In this document: positions 34,857 to 44,686 of the stretch, one piece after another
Position numbering within the stretch: the first letter of the stretch is position 1
How the letters are laid out: every line of letters starts with the position of its first letter
Origin: Pantoea agglomerans
GTDB taxonomy: Bacteria; Pseudomonadota; Gammaproteobacteria; Enterobacterales; Enterobacteriaceae
Reading direction: 5' to 3'
Length of the DNA: 64,000 nucleotides
Assembly (NCBI RefSeq): GCF_021397715.1
Contig: NZ_CP090207.1
Location: 2,790,001 to 2,854,000, forward strand
The notes under the pieces: generated by a model
Database searches by the model: none
What the model saw: the letters and a program-made list of their open reading frames with translations, nothing else
Told to the model about the DNA's origin: nothing
Position numbers and translations under genes: made by a program

Positions 34857-34961
34857 TTTCTGCTGGCGCGCGTGGCGTCGTCTCTCTCTGCCGGACAGCA
34901 CACGATATTGTGCTAAGCTTTAGCGGTTTCACTGCTGTTTCATAAATTTTAACTCACCTCA

Positions 34962-34991
34962 ATTGCATAACTATTCTGGTGACGTTAAAAT
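34962..34991 (+). promoter_or_regulatory. artP promoter with overlapping ArgR-type operator
   Basis: A -10 TAAAAT (34986-34991) lies 17 bases after TTGCAT (34963-34968). The -35 region is inside an 18-base match to the ARG box (34962-34979, three mismatches to WNTGAATWWWWATTCANW). The art genes are arginine/ArgR-repressed in E. coli. The overlap fits repression, but the box is weak. Confidence 0.5.
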
Positions 34992-35023
34992 CCGCGACAC
35001 TAATAGCTATTCAAATCTGGCGC

Positions 35024-35752
35024 ATGAGTATTCAACTAAACGCAATAAACTGCTTCTACGGTGCTCATCAGGCGCTGTTCGACATCAACCTTGAGTGTCC
35101 GCAAGGCGAAACGCTGGTGTTGCTGGGTCCCAGCGGCGCCGGTAAGAGTTCGTTGCTGCGGGTACTGAATTTACTGGAGCAACCCCGTTCGGGTCAGTTG
35201 CAGATCGCCGGTAATCAGTTCGACTTCAGTCAGAAACCGGCTGAAGCCGCGATCCGCGAGTTGCGTCAGAATGTCGGGATGGTCTTTCAGCAATATAATC
35301 TCTGGCCGCACCTCACCGTGCTGCAGAACCTGATGGAAGCGCCCTGCCGTGTACTCGGCCTCAGCAAGAGCGACGCACGCGCCCGGGCAGATAAGCTGCT
35401 CGATCGTCTGCGCCTGACGCCCTACAGCGACCGCTTTCCACTGCATCTCTCCGGCGGTCAGCAGCAGCGTGTGGCGATTGCCCGCGCGCTGATGATGGAG
35501 CCACAGGTGCTGCTGTTTGATGAGCCGACCGCCGCGCTCGACCCGGAAATTACCGCACAGATCGTCACCATTATTCGCGAGCTGGCCCAGACCCGGATTA
35601 CCCAGGTGATCGTGACCCATGAAGTGGAAGTGGCGCGTAAAACCGCCAGCCGCGTGGTCTACATGGAGAATGGTCATATCGTGGAACAGGGCGATGCCAG
35701 CCGCTTTACACAGCCGCAAACCGAGGCGTTTGCTCACTATCTTTCGCACTAA
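35024..35752 (+). CDS. artP: Arginine ABC transporter ATP-binding protein ArtP
   Basis: This 242-residue ATPase energises arginine import. Walker A is GPSGAGKSS (about residues 36-44), the signature is LSGGQQQR, Walker B is [11 protein letters not shown], and the switch is IVTHEVEVA. The open frame begins 15 codons earlier, but [10 protein letters not shown] gives the exact family length. It is first gene of artPIQM, and artI starts 15 bases downstream. Confidence 0.96.
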   Translation: MSIQLNAINCFYGAHQALFDINLECPQGETLVLLGPSGAGKSSLLRVLNLLEQPRSGQLQIAGNQFDFSQKPAEAAIRELRQNVGMVFQQYNLWPHLTVLQNLMEAPCRVLGLSKSDARARADKLLDRLRLTPYSDRFPLHLSGGQQQRVAIARALMMEPQVLLFDEPTAALDPEITAQIVTIIRELAQTRITQVIVTHEVEVARKTASRVVYMENGHIVEQGDASRFTQPQTEAFAHYLSH

Positions 35753-35767
35753 GTCAGGATGCTAACA

Positions 35768-36499
35768 ATGAAAAAAGTCGTACTTGCTGCACTGCTTGCT
35801 GGTTTTAGCCTGAGCGCCACCGCGGCGCAGACCATTCGTTTCGCCACCGAAGCCTCTTATCCTCCGTTTGAGTTCGTCGATGCTGACAACAAAATTCAGG
35901 GCTTCGATGTCGATCTGGCCAATGCGCTGTGTAAAGAGATGGATGCAACCTGCACCTTTACCAACCAGGCGTTCGACAGCCTGATCCCCAGCCTGAAATT
36001 CCGTCGCTTTGATGCAGTGATGGCGGGCATGGATATCACCCCTGAGCGTGAAAAACAGGTGCTGTTCAGCAAACCTTATTACGACAACTCGGCGCTGTTC
36101 GTGGCGCAGAAAGGTAAAGTGGCCAGCGTTGAAGCGCTGAAAGGCAAGCGCGTCGGCGTGCAAAACGGCACCACTCACCAGAAATACCTGACCGAGAAGC
36201 ACAGTGAAATCACCACCGTGCCATACGACAGCTATCAGAACGCGGTACTGGACCTGAAAAATGGCCGTATCGATGCGGTATTCGGTGACACCGCGGTGGT
36301 CAACGAGTGGCTGAAGCAGAACGCGATGCTGGCACCGGTGGGTGAGAAAGTGACCGATAAAGCCTACTTTGGTACCGGCCTGGGTATTGCGGTGCGTACC
36401 GGTAACACCGATCTGCAGACCCAATTCAACGGTGCGCTGGAGAAGATCAAAGCCGATGGCACCTACAAAACCATCTACAGCAAATGGTTCCCGCAGTAA
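35768..36499 (+). CDS. artI: Arginine-binding periplasmic protein ArtI
   Basis: This 243-residue class 3 solute-binding protein has a signal peptide M-K-K-V-V-L-A-A-L-L-A-G-F-S-L-S-A-T-A-A cleaved before Q21. The mature protein starts TIRFATEASYPPFEFVD, the amino-acid-binding family signature, and includes GFDVDLANALC. Start was placed at 35768 (7 bases after AGGAT) because it gives the E. coli length; an ATG 3 codons earlier overlaps the ribosome site. It is closely related to ArtJ at 38015, suggesting paralogy. Confidence 0.95.
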   Translation: MKKVVLAALLAGFSLSATAAQTIRFATEASYPPFEFVDADNKIQGFDVDLANALCKEMDATCTFTNQAFDSLIPSLKFRRFDAVMAGMDITPEREKQVLFSKPYYDNSALFVAQKGKVASVEALKGKRVGVQNGTTHQKYLTEKHSEITTVPYDSYQNAVLDLKNGRIDAVFGDTAVVNEWLKQNAMLAPVGEKVTDKAYFGTGLGIAVRTGNTDLQTQFNGALEKIKADGTYKTIYSKWFPQ

Positions 36500-36505
36500 T
36501 TTCTG

Positions 36506-37222
36506 ATGAATGAAATGATCCCACTCGCAAGCGCCGCCGGTATGACCGTCGGCCTTGCTGTTTGTGCGCTTATCGCTGGCCTGGTGCTGGCGATGATTTT
36601 CGCTGGCTGGGAGTCACTGCGCTGGAAACCGCTGGCGTGGATCGGCACCGGCCTGGTTACCCTGATCCGCGGTCTGCCGGAAATTCTGGTGGTGCTGTTT
36701 ATCTATTTTGGTGCCTCTCAGCTGCTGCTGACCCTCTCTGATGGATTCACGCTCAATTTCGGTCTGTTTCAGTTGCCGGTGCAGGTTGAGATTGAAAACT
36801 TCGACGTCAGTCCGTTTCTCTGTGGTGTGATTGCGCTGGCGATGCTCTATGCCGCCTACGCCTCACAAACCCTGCGCGGCGCGCTGAAAGCGGTGCCGAT
36901 CGGCCAGTGGGAATCGGGCCAGGCGCTGGGAATGAAAAAGTCGGCGATATTTCTGCGTCTGATCATGCCGCAGATGTGGCGCCATGCCCTGCCGGGGCTT
37001 GGCAATCAGTGGCTGGTGTTGCTGAAAGATACCGCTCTGGTATCGCTGATCAGCGTCAACGACCTGATGCTGCAAACCAAAAGTATTGCGACCCGCACGC
37101 AGGAGCCGTTTACCTGGTTTCTGGTGGCGGCAGCCATCTACCTGGTGATCACCTTGTTCAGCCAGGCGATACTTCGCCGCATTGAGTTGCGTACGACCCG
37201 ATTTGAACGGGGGAACAGCTGA
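36506..37222 (+). CDS. artQ: Arginine ABC transporter permease ArtQ
   Basis: This 238-residue inner-membrane permease has about five hydrophobic segments and the EAA-type loop [21 protein letters not shown] contacting ArtP. It begins 6 bases after artI and ends sharing one base with the artM start. With ArtM it forms the channel of the arginine importer. Family motif [15 protein letters not shown] is clear. Confidence 0.95.
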   Translation: MNEMIPLASAAGMTVGLAVCALIAGLVLAMIFAGWESLRWKPLAWIGTGLVTLIRGLPEILVVLFIYFGASQLLLTLSDGFTLNFGLFQLPVQVEIENFDVSPFLCGVIALAMLYAAYASQTLRGALKAVPIGQWESGQALGMKKSAIFLRLIMPQMWRHALPGLGNQWLVLLKDTALVSLISVNDLMLQTKSIATRTQEPFTWFLVAAAIYLVITLFSQAILRRIELRTTRFERGNS

Positions 37223-37890
37223 TGCTGGCGTATCTGCCCGAATTACTGAAAGGATTACATACCAGCCTGACGCTGACCGCGGCCTCGCTGGTGCTGGCAC
37301 TGCTGCTGGCGCTGCTGTTTACCGTGGTGCTGGCGTTGAAAACGCCGGTTCTGAATCCGCTGGTGAAAGGCTTTATCACGCTGTTTACCGGCACCCCGCT
37401 GCTGGTGCAGATCTTCCTGATCTACTACGGTCCCGGCCAGTTTCCGGCGATCCAGCAGATCCCGTGGCTGTGGCACCTGCTGTCGCAACCCTGGCTGTGC
37501 GCCATGCTGGCGCTGTCGCTGAACAGCGCGGCTTACACCACCCAGCTGTTTTACGGCGCGGTGCGGGCTATTCCCTCTGGTCAGTGGCAATCCTGTGCCG
37601 CGCTCGGCATGAACCGCAAAGATACGCTGCGTATTCTGCTGCCTTATGCATTTAAGCGCGCCCTCTCCTCTTACTCCAATGAAGTGGTGCTGGTGTTTAA
37701 AGGCACCTCGCTGGCCTATACCATTACCCTGATGGAAGTAATGGGACACGGTCAGTTGCTCTACGGCCGTACCTATGACGTCACGGTGTATGCCGCCGCC
37801 GGGCTGGTTTACCTCTGCGTCAACGGCGTGCTGACGCTGATGATGCGGCTGATCGAAAAACGCGCGCTGGCCTTTGAGCAACGCAACTGA
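37222..37890 (+). CDS. artM: Arginine ABC transporter permease ArtM
   Basis: This 222-residue inner-membrane permease has the HisM/ArtM motifs FTGTPLLVQIFLIYYGPGQFP and an EAA loop (WQSCAALGMNRKDTLRILLP). It overlaps the artQ stop by one base. It is last gene of artPIQM and is followed at once by a perfect 10-bp stem-loop without a T-run (37891-37914), after which artJ has its own promoter. Confidence 0.95.
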   Translation: MLAYLPELLKGLHTSLTLTAASLVLALLLALLFTVVLALKTPVLNPLVKGFITLFTGTPLLVQIFLIYYGPGQFPAIQQIPWLWHLLSQPWLCAMLALSLNSAAYTTQLFYGAVRAIPSGQWQSCAALGMNRKDTLRILLPYAFKRALSSYSNEVVLVFKGTSLAYTITLMEVMGHGQLLYGRTYDVTVYAAAGLVYLCVNGVLTLMMRLIEKRALAFEQRN

Positions 37891-37914
37891 TGGTCAGGCG
37901 GGATCGCCCGCCTG
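37891..37914 (+). terminator. Stem-loop after artM
   Basis: GTCAGGCGGG/CCCGCCTGAC is a perfect 10-bp stem with a 4-base loop overlapping the end of artM. There is no T-run, so it may be a 3'-end stabiliser or a Rho-assisted terminator. Confidence 0.65.
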
Positions 37915-37936
37915 ACTCGCCTGAAAACTCACAATG

Positions 37937-37954
37937 ATTGCATAAAAATTCATT
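37937..37954 (+). promoter_or_regulatory. ArgR operator (ARG box) upstream of artJ
   Basis: The 18 bases ATTGCATAAAAATTCATT match the ARG-box consensus WNTGAATWWWWATTCANW at all but one defined position. The box sits 61 bases upstream of the artJ ATG and overlaps a possible -10 CATTAT (37951-37956). In E. coli artJ is the most strongly ArgR-repressed art gene. The usual second box 3 bases away is not clear. Confidence 0.7.
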
Positions 37955-38014
37955 ATCTGGCAGGGTAAGTCCCTCTCAGAGTCGTGAACAGGTTGTGATT
38001 ACAGGAGTCGTATA

Positions 38015-38746
38015 ATGAAAAAATGGATTGTTGCCGCCACGCTGGCTTCGCTGGCCCTCAGCGCCCAGGCCGCTGATAAAATTCGCTTCGCCGCTTCGGC
38101 GACCTATCCCCCGTTCGAATCGCTGAACCGTGAAAATCAGCTGGTCGGTTTCGATATCGATCTGGCGAAGGCGCTCTGCCAGCAGATGAAAGCGGACTGT
38201 ACCTTTACCAACAATGCCTTCGACAGCCTGATCCCTTCGCTGAAGTTCCGCCGCTATGATGCGGTCATTTCCGGCATGGACATCACCGCCGAGCGCAGCA
38301 AGCAGGTCGATTTTACTCAGCCCTACTACGCCAACTCCGCTATCGTGATTGCCCGCAAAGGCCAGTTCAGTGATTTTGCTGCTCTGAAGGGCAAGCGTCT
38401 CGGCGTCGAGAACGGCACTACCCACCAGAAATACCTGCAGGAGAAACATCCTGAGGTGACGGTGGTAGCCTATGACAGCTATCAGAATGCGATTCTGGAT
38501 ATGAAGAATGGGCGTCTGGATGGGGTGTTTGGTGACAGCGCCGTGGTGAATCAGTGGCTGAAGACCAACAGCGATCTGGCGACCGTCGGCGAGCACGTCA
38601 CCGATGCCGACTACTTCGGCACCGGCCTCGGCATTGCGGTGCGTAAAGGCAACACCGAATTACGCGATCGCTTTAATCATGCGCTGGCCGAACTGAAGGC
38701 CAGTGGCCGCTGGCAGCAGATTAACCAGCAGTGGTTCCCTGAATAA
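38015..38746 (+). CDS. artJ: Arginine-binding periplasmic protein ArtJ
   Basis: This 243-residue periplasmic binding protein has a signal peptide M-K-K-W-I-V-A-A-T-L-A-S-L-A-L-S-A-Q-A. The mature region is very like ArtI (FDSLIPSLKFRRYDAVISGMDIT). It is a separate transcription unit downstream of artPIQM with its own ARG box. E. coli ArtJ is the high-affinity, arginine-specific receptor for ArtQMP. Confidence 0.95.
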   Translation: MKKWIVAATLASLALSAQAADKIRFAASATYPPFESLNRENQLVGFDIDLAKALCQQMKADCTFTNNAFDSLIPSLKFRRYDAVISGMDITAERSKQVDFTQPYYANSAIVIARKGQFSDFAALKGKRLGVENGTTHQKYLQEKHPEVTVVAYDSYQNAILDMKNGRLDGVFGDSAVVNQWLKTNSDLATVGEHVTDADYFGTGLGIAVRKGNTELRDRFNHALAELKASGRWQQINQQWFPE

Positions 38747-38754
38747 ACCACAGA

Positions 38755-38779
38755 CGCGGGCTCACTACCTGAGTCCGCG
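38755..38779. terminator. Stem-loop between convergent artJ and rlmC
   Basis: A 10-bp stem (38755-38764 with 38770-38779, one G-T pair) and a 5-base loop lie in the 37-base gap between artJ and rlmC. T-runs are absent on both sides, so its terminator strength is uncertain. Confidence 0.5.
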
Positions 38780-38783
38780 CAGC

Positions 38784-39914
38784 TTAGCGCGGCTGGCGGG
38801 TTAACAGCGCCAGCACTTCAAAATGGGCAGTGTGCGGAAACATATCAAACAGCTGCACTTTGCTCAGCTGATAGTCGCTCAGCCGGGCCACGTCTTGCGC
38901 CAGCGTCTGTGGATTGCAGCTGGAATAGAGCAGGTAATCGGGCGCCATCTGACTGAGATAGTCACACAGTTCAGCGCCAATGCCGCGACGCGGTGGATTC
39001 ACCAGCACCAGTTGCGGTACCGCATCACGACCGGTAGCAAACGCGGTCGAATCCAGCGCGGCAAACTGCACCTTTTCCAGCCCCATCATCTGCGCTGAAC
39101 GCTGAGCGCATTTAATCGCCTCGGCGCTGATTTCAATGCCGGTCAGCTGCATCTCAGGCGTGGCGCAGTGCAGGCCAAATCCGCCCACGCCGCAAAACAG
39201 ATCCCACATGCTGGTGACCGACAATTCCCGCACCCATTGACGTGCCGTGGCGTAGAGCGCGCTGGCGACCTGCGGATTGGTCTGGAAGAAACTCTGTGGA
39301 CGGATCCACAGCGGTACGCCGTTAAAGTTTTCCGCCAGCGACTGCGCCGGCGTCAGCGCTATTTCCTGCTCCCCTTCCAGAATCGCCATGTGCACCGGCT
39401 GAATATTGGCTGAGATCACCATCAGCTGCGGCAACTGCTGTTGCAGTTCCGGCAGCGCCGCACGCAGCTGTTCCAGCTTCGTGGTGGAACGCAACACAAA
39501 GCGCAGCATCATGCCGCCCTGCTGACTCTCCGTGAGCAACAGGTACTTTAGCTCGCCCCGTTTGCGCGCCACGTTATAGGGCGTCAGACCGGCGCGGGCG
39601 ATAAACGGCCGCAGCGCAGCAAATACCGGCTGAAAACTGGCTGGATAGAGCGGACAGTCGCACAGGTCGATCGCCTCGCCATCCCGCTGCACCATGCCGA
39701 ATACCGGGCGTTCCACGCTGCCGCTGACTACCATTTTGGCTTTATTGCGAAACGCCTGTTGCGGCGAGGTGATCGGTGGCAACCACTGCGCGACCGGCTG
39801 TTGAGCCAGCAGCTGTTCCAGCCTGGACTGTTTATCGGTCAGCTGTTGCGGATAGGGTTTTTCCAGCCACTGGCAGGAGCGGCAACGGTTAGCGTCATAG
39901 AGCGCGCAATGCAT
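38784..39914 (-). CDS. rlmC: 23S rRNA (uracil(747)-C(5))-methyltransferase RlmC
   Basis: This 376-residue SAM-dependent m5U methyltransferase has an Fe-S cluster bound by C3, C11, C14 and C87 ([12 protein letters not shown] and DLCDCPLY). It lacks the N-terminal TRAM domain of RlmD, which separates RlmC from its paralogue. The SAM motif is [15 protein letters not shown], followed by LVNPPRRGI and the catalytic cysteine in YSSCNPQTL. It is convergent with artJ and followed upstream by ybjO, as in E. coli. Confidence 0.95.
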   Translation of the reverse strand: MHCALYDANRCRSCQWLEKPYPQQLTDKQSRLEQLLAQQPVAQWLPPITSPQQAFRNKAKMVVSGSVERPVFGMVQRDGEAIDLCDCPLYPASFQPVFAALRPFIARAGLTPYNVARKRGELKYLLLTESQQGGMMLRFVLRSTTKLEQLRAALPELQQQLPQLMVISANIQPVHMAILEGEQEIALTPAQSLAENFNGVPLWIRPQSFFQTNPQVASALYATARQWVRELSVTSMWDLFCGVGGFGLHCATPEMQLTGIEISAEAIKCAQRSAQMMGLEKVQFAALDSTAFATGRDAVPQLVLVNPPRRGIGAELCDYLSQMAPDYLLYSSCNPQTLAQDVARLSDYQLSKVQLFDMFPHTAHFEVLALLTRQPR

Positions 39915-39962
39915 GGGAAAGCCTGTATTAACGGTGGAGAGGTCGGGCGGAGCGCGATTGTA

Positions 39963-40430
39963 TCATCGCTTGCTGAAAAATGCGCGACTGCTGAGCGGCA
40001 CAAACAGCAGCAACAGCACCAGCAGATCAGGGAGCTTTTGCAGCAGGGTGTGGTGGACGATCTGGCGATTGTTGTCGCCATCAATGCTGAAGATCTCCGG
40101 GTAGATCCAGCCCATCGACGCCATCAGCATATAGCCCAGCACAATCACCTGCGTGGCGACATATCCCCAGCGCCCGCGGTTGCTGCCGCGCATCAGGGTG
40201 AAGGCGCAACGCAGTTCGAACAGGAAGATCAGCTGACTGGCGACAAAGATAAAGGTGGAGTCCCAGGCCTGGGCGCTGCGGTGGACAAAGTTGGCCAGCT
40301 CGCTGTAGCCAAGTTCATTGGCCAGCATCACTACGCTCAGGCAACGCGTGGCAATAATGGCAATGCCCGCCACGGTGACCGGCACCGGTGCCTCGGAGAG
40401 CGTGCTGCTGTTTTTAAAGATTTCTGACAT
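39963..40430 (-). CDS. ybjO: Inner membrane protein YbjO (DUF2593)
   Basis: This 155-residue membrane protein has four hydrophobic segments and matches the E. coli YbjO position and size (162). Its function is unknown. The open frame runs 28 codons upstream, through the potI terminator; M-S-E-I-F-K-N-S-S at 40430 is preferred, although its ribosome site is weak. It sits between potI and rlmC on the same strand. Confidence 0.82.
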   Translation of the reverse strand: MSEIFKNSSTLSEAPVPVTVAGIAIIATRCLSVVMLANELGYSELANFVHRSAQAWDSTFIFVASQLIFLFELRCAFTLMRGSNRGRWGYVATQVIVLGYMLMASMGWIYPEIFSIDGDNNRQIVHHTLLQKLPDLLVLLLLFVPLSSRAFFSKR

Positions 40431-40448
40431 AGTCCGTGACTCCAGCCG

Positions 40449-40482
40449 ATCGAAAAACGGGCCGGTAAAAACCAGCCCGTTC
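40449..40482 (-). terminator. Terminator downstream of potI
   Basis: On the minus strand GAACGGGC and GCCCGTTTTT (40475-40481 with 40456-40462) form a stem followed by five T. It ends potFGHI before ybjO. Confidence 0.85.
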
Positions 40483-40506
40483 TTATAGTGGCAAAGGTTA
40501 CGGATT

Positions 40507-41352
40507 TCAGCCACGTTTAGCTTTCTGAATATCGCTTAAACGTTGTTTTTCTTCATGTGCCATCACCCGCCAGGCGATAAAACCGACTAAACCGACCACA
40601 AACAGGATCAGCGAGGCCAGCGCGTTGATCTCCGGATTGACGCCACGCCGCACAGTGGCAAAAATCGCCATCGGCAAGGTGGTGGCGCCAGGCCCGGTCA
40701 CAAAGCTGGAAATCACCAGATCGTCGAGTGACAGCGTAAACGCCAGCAGCCAGCCGGTGACGATAGCCGGGGCGATCATCGGTACGGTAATCACGAAGAA
40801 GACCTTCAGCGGCGTTGCGCCCAGATCCATCGCCGCCTCTTCAATCGACCGGTCCAGTTCGCGCAGTCGCGAATTGATCACCACCGCGACATAAGCGGTA
40901 CAGAAAGTGACGTGCGCCAGCCAGATGGTCAGCATTCCGCGCTCGCTCGGCCAGCCGAAGGCGTTCCCCATCGCCACAAACAGCAGCAGCAGCGACAGCC
41001 CGGTAATCACGTCAGGCATCACCAGCGGCGCGGTCAGCATAAACGCAAAGCCGTTATGGCCGCGGAAACGGCCAAAGCGCACGATGATGACGGCTGCCAG
41101 CGTCCCCAGCACCACCGCCATGGTAGCGGAGAGCGCGGCGATGCTCAGGCTCAGCATCACCGCATCGATCATCGCGCTATCCTGGAACAGCACCCGATAC
41201 CAGTGGAAAGAGAAACTGTCCCATACCGTTACCAGCTGTGAGCTGTTGAAGGAGTAAACCACCAGCAGCAACATCGGCGCATAGAGGAACAGGAAACAGC
41301 AGACCAGAATGCCGGTACGCCAGGGCGAGCGAATGGTTGGCAAGTTATTCAT
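40507..41352 (-). CDS. potI: Putrescine ABC transporter permease PotI
   Basis: This 281-residue inner-membrane permease of the PotC/PotI type has six hydrophobic segments and an EAA loop (IEEAAMDLGATPLKVFFVITVPMIAP). It pairs with PotH to form the channel for putrescine. It overlaps potH by 4 bases, indicating coupling. It is last gene of potFGHI, followed by a terminator. Confidence 0.95.
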   Translation of the reverse strand: MNNLPTIRSPWRTGILVCCFLFLYAPMLLLVVYSFNSSQLVTVWDSFSFHWYRVLFQDSAMIDAVMLSLSIAALSATMAVVLGTLAAVIIVRFGRFRGHNGFAFMLTAPLVMPDVITGLSLLLLFVAMGNAFGWPSERGMLTIWLAHVTFCTAYVAVVINSRLRELDRSIEEAAMDLGATPLKVFFVITVPMIAPAIVTGWLLAFTLSLDDLVISSFVTGPGATTLPMAIFATVRRGVNPEINALASLILFVVGLVGFIAWRVMAHEEKQRLSDIQKAKRG

Positions 41353-42311
41353 GCCTTCTCCCCCATCTCACGGTTTTGATGCTTATGGAACCAGATGATC
41401 GGCAGAATCAGGATCAGCAGGATAATCACCGCCAGCGCCGAGGCGACCGGCCAGTCACGGTTGTTAAAGAACTCCTGCCACAAAATACGGCCAATCATGA
41501 TGCTGTCCGGGCCGCCGAGCAGTTCCGGGATGACGTATTCACCGACCGCCGGAATAAATACCAGCATCGAACCGGCAATAATGCCGCCTTTGGTCAGCGG
41601 GACAATCACGCTGAAAAAGGTCTTCAGCGGACGCGCGCCCAGATCCAGCGACGCTTCCACCAGCGAGTAGTCGATACGCGTCAGCGCGGTGTAGATCGGC
41701 AGCACCATAAACGGCAGATAGCAGTAAACGATGCCGATATAGACCGCGGTATTGGTATAGAGGATCACCAGCGGATGATCGATCACGCCCAGCCACAGCA
41801 GAAAGCGATTCAGAATGCCGTTGTTGTTCAGCAGCCCCATCCAGGCGTAGACCCGCACCAGAAACGAGGTCCAGGATGGCAGGATCACCAGCAGCAGCAA
41901 AATGGTGCGCATCGACGGCTTGCTGTGCGCCACCGCCCAGGCGAGCGGATAGCCAATCAGCAGACAGATTACCGTCGAGATCGCCGCCACCTTCAGCGAC
42001 TGCAGATAAGCGTCGACATAGAGCGGATCGTCGGTCAGCGTCAGGTAGTTGCCGAAATTGAGCACAATACTAAACTGATCGTCCGCCCAGCTCACCAGCT
42101 CGGTGTAAGGAGGGATCGCTCGCGCAATGTCCGCGAAGCTGATCTTCAGCACCGTCAGAAACGGCAGTAGAAACAACAGCACCAGCCAGACATAAGGTAA
42201 GGCGATCACCAGCTTGCGGCCGTGCTGCATCTTAATCCGCGTGGCCCAGCGTTGCAGCGGCGTGCCGACCAGCCGGGCGGGCGCTTTGGCGCGTTGGAAA
42301 ATCTGGCTCAT
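41349..42311 (-). CDS. potH: Putrescine ABC transporter permease PotH
   Basis: This 320-residue inner-membrane permease has six hydrophobic segments and an EAA loop (LVEASLDLGARPLKTFFSVIVPLTKGG). The cytosolic N-terminal extension of about 35 residues is typical of PotH. The start codon lies 9 bases after the potG stop. The gene is the third of potFGHI. Confidence 0.95.
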   Translation of the reverse strand: MSQIFQRAKAPARLVGTPLQRWATRIKMQHGRKLVIALPYVWLVLLFLLPFLTVLKISFADIARAIPPYTELVSWADDQFSIVLNFGNYLTLTDDPLYVDAYLQSLKVAAISTVICLLIGYPLAWAVAHSKPSMRTILLLLVILPSWTSFLVRVYAWMGLLNNNGILNRFLLWLGVIDHPLVILYTNTAVYIGIVYCYLPFMVLPIYTALTRIDYSLVEASLDLGARPLKTFFSVIVPLTKGGIIAGSMLVFIPAVGEYVIPELLGGPDSIMIGRILWQEFFNNRDWPVASALAVIILLILILPIIWFHKHQNREMGEKA

Positions 42312-42320
42312 AGCCGCTCC

Positions 42321-43454
42321 TTAAACCGTCAACACCACGCAGCTGTCGCTTTCCCAGCAGAGGCGGACTTCATCGCCCCAGGTCGGCAACCCTTTGCGGT
42401 AGCGATGCGCGTTTTGTAACTGTGCGCTGATCATCTGTCCGCTATGCAGACGGACATGGAAAATCGACAGGTCACCGAGATAGGCGATGTGAACTACTTC
42501 ACCGACGGCGAAGTTGCAGCCATCAGCCGGCACCTCATCGCACAGCATCACTTTTTCCGGTCGCAGCGCGACGTGAACCGGCACGTTATCCACCACCGAG
42601 ACATCAGAGTCGACCTTCAGCGGGTGCACCAGACCGGGACTGTCGATCACCAGGCCATCCGCCTGACGTTCACGCAGCAGCCCTTCGAAGACGTTCACCG
42701 AGCCGATAAATTCGGCGCTGTAGCGGCTGGTCGGATGCTCATAGATCTCTTCCGGCTCGCCAATCTGTACAAACTTGCCGCGATTCATAATGGCGATGCG
42801 GCCCGCCATGGTCATCGCCTCTTCCTGATCGTGGGTCACCATCACGCAGGTGGCGCCGACACGCTCCAGGATATCCACCACTTCCAGCTGCATACGGTCA
42901 CGCAGCTTCTTGTCCAGCGCGCCCATCGGCTCATCCAGCAGCAGCAGCTTAGGCCGTTTCGCCAGGCTCCGGGCCAGCGCCACACGCTGACGCTGACCGC
43001 CGGAAAGCTGATGCGGCTTACGCTTCGCAAATTCCTGCATGTGCACCAGCGCCAGCATTTCCGCCACCCGACTGGCGATTTCGCCCTTCGGCAACTTATC
43101 CTGCTTCAGGCCAAAGGCGATGTTTTGCTCCACTGTCATGTGCGGAAACAGCGCGTAAGACTGAAACATCATATTGATTGGGCGCTGATAAGGCGCCACG
43201 TGCGACAGATCCTGACCATCCAGCACGATCTGGCCGCTGGTTGGCGGTTCGAAACCGGCCAGCATCCGCAGCAGAGTGGATTTACCACAGCCCGACGCGC
43301 CCAGCAGGGCAAAAATCTCGCCTTTGTAAATGGTCAGACTGACATCATCCACAGCGTGCTGGCCGTCGAAGGATTTTGTCAGGTTGCGAATTTCCAGCAG
43401 CGGCGTTAACGCCTTTGCGGTCTTAGTTTGAGGACGGGGAATGGCATCGTTCAC
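42321..43454 (-). CDS. potG: Putrescine ABC transporter ATP-binding protein PotG
   Basis: This 377-residue ATPase has Walker A GASGCGKS (about residues 52-59), signature LSGGQRQR, Walker B LLLDEPMGALD, and a C-terminal TOBE regulatory domain (about 300-377). It energises PotH/PotI. It is 122 bases downstream of potF; that gap carries a strong stem-loop, as often seen between a binding-protein gene and the membrane components. Confidence 0.95.
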   Translation of the reverse strand: MNDAIPRPQTKTAKALTPLLEIRNLTKSFDGQHAVDDVSLTIYKGEIFALLGASGCGKSTLLRMLAGFEPPTSGQIVLDGQDLSHVAPYQRPINMMFQSYALFPHMTVEQNIAFGLKQDKLPKGEIASRVAEMLALVHMQEFAKRKPHQLSGGQRQRVALARSLAKRPKLLLLDEPMGALDKKLRDRMQLEVVDILERVGATCVMVTHDQEEAMTMAGRIAIMNRGKFVQIGEPEEIYEHPTSRYSAEFIGSVNVFEGLLRERQADGLVIDSPGLVHPLKVDSDVSVVDNVPVHVALRPEKVMLCDEVPADGCNFAVGEVVHIAYLGDLSIFHVRLHSGQMISAQLQNAHRYRKGLPTWGDEVRLCWESDSCVVLTV

Positions 43455-43513
43455 TAACGTATCTCTCCGGAGCCAGGCGGAACCTCGCGGCAGAATCCGC
43501 CGCTAAAATGGCA

Positions 43514-43542
43514 CAACAGAGGCCGACACTGCGCCTCTGTTG
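43514..43542 (-). promoter_or_regulatory. Stem-loop between potF and potG
   Basis: A perfect 10-bp stem CAACAGAGGC/GCCTCTGTTG with a 9-base loop lies in the potF-potG gap. No T-run follows on the minus strand. It probably protects the potF mRNA 3' end or partly terminates, giving more binding protein than permease. The role is inference. Confidence 0.7.
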
Positions 43543-43576
43543 CTGATGCGTAATCAGTCAATCCGTTCAGAACGAA

Positions 43577-44686
43577 TTACTTACCACTTTTTACTTTAGT
43601 CCATGCGCGGGTACGCACACGATCCAGTTTCGGATCCTGAACTTTCAGCACGAACAATTTCGACATCGCTTCCGGCGTCGGGAAGATGCCTGGGTTGTTA
43701 CGCACATCTGCATTGATCAGCGGCAGCGAGGCTTTATTGCCGTTGGCGTAGTTCATCTTGTTGGAGACGTCAGCGATCACTTTCGGGTCCATGATGTAGT
43801 TCAGCCAGGCGTAGGCACCGTCAAGATTCTTCGCGTCTTTCGGAATCGCCATCATATCGAAGAAGGCCAGCGCGCCCTCTTTCGGCACGCTGTAACCCAG
43901 GTGCACGCCGTTTTTCGCTTCATCTGCCCGGTTTTTCGCCTGCAGGATGTCGCCGGACCAGCCAATCGCCACGCAGATATTGCCATTAGCCAGATCGTTG
44001 ATGTACTGCGACGAGTGGAAATAACGAATATTCGGACGCAGTTTCAGCAGCAGATCGGTGGCCGCGCCGGAATAATCTTTGGCATCAGAACTGTTGGGAT
44101 CTTTGCCCAGATAGTTGAGTACGGTAGCGAAAATCTCTTCCGGCGCATCGAGGAAAGAGACGCCACAGCTTTTCAGCTTCTCCAGGTTTTCCGGCTTCAT
44201 CACCAGATCCCAGCTGTTGACCGGTGCGTCTGCGCCGAGTACCGCTTTCACTTTTTCGATGTTGTAACCAATACCGGTGGTGCCCCACAGGTAAGGAATG
44301 GCGTACTTATTGCCCGGATCGTGCTGCGCCACTTTTTCCATCAGCGCCGGATCGAGGTTTTTGTAGTTCGGCAGCTTGCTCTTATCCAGCGGCTGGAACA
44401 CGCCGGACTGCAGCTGACGCGCCAGGAAGCTGGAGGATGGCACCACCACGTCGTAGCCGGTGCTGCCCGCCATCAGTTTGCCTTCCAGCACTTCATTGGA
44501 GTCAAACACGTCGTAGACCACTTTGATGCCGGACTGCTTTTCAAAATTCGGCACGGTATCTGGCGAGATATAATCGGACCAGTTGTAGACGTGCAGCGTT
44601 TTATCTTCCGCCATGGTGCTGGCAGACGCGGCCATCAGCACGCCAGCTACCACACCTGACAACCATTTCTGACGTTGGTTGAACAT
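43577..44686 (-). CDS. potF: Putrescine-binding periplasmic protein PotF
   Basis: This 369-residue periplasmic receptor has a signal peptide ([20 protein letters not shown]) and a mature start [14 protein letters not shown], the polyamine-binding family signature. The ATG at 44686 lies 9 bases after AGGAGG; an upstream ATG at 44695 abuts the ribosome site, and longer frames are unlikely. Most of the protein tracks E. coli PotF. It is first gene of potFGHI. Confidence 0.94.
   Translation of the reverse strand: MFNQRQKWLSGVVAGVLMAASASTMAEDKTLHVYNWSDYISPDTVPNFEKQSGIKVVYDVFDSNEVLEGKLMAGSTGYDVVVPSSSFLARQLQSGVFQPLDKSKLPNYKNLDPALMEKVAQHDPGNKYAIPYLWGTTGIGYNIEKVKAVLGADAPVNSWDLVMKPENLEKLKSCGVSFLDAPEEIFATVLNYLGKDPNSSDAKDYSGAATDLLLKLRPNIRYFHSSQYINDLANGNICVAIGWSGDILQAKNRADEAKNGVHLGYSVPKEGALAFFDMMAIPKDAKNLDGAYAWLNYIMDPKVIADVSNKMNYANGNKASLPLINADVRNNPGIFPTPEAMSKLFVLKVQDPKLDRVRTRAWTKVKSGK

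Noticed and set aside
41337..42170. 277-codon open frame opposite potH
   Set aside because: Antisense shadow of a conserved permease; its composition is Arg/Gln/His-rich, with no domain.
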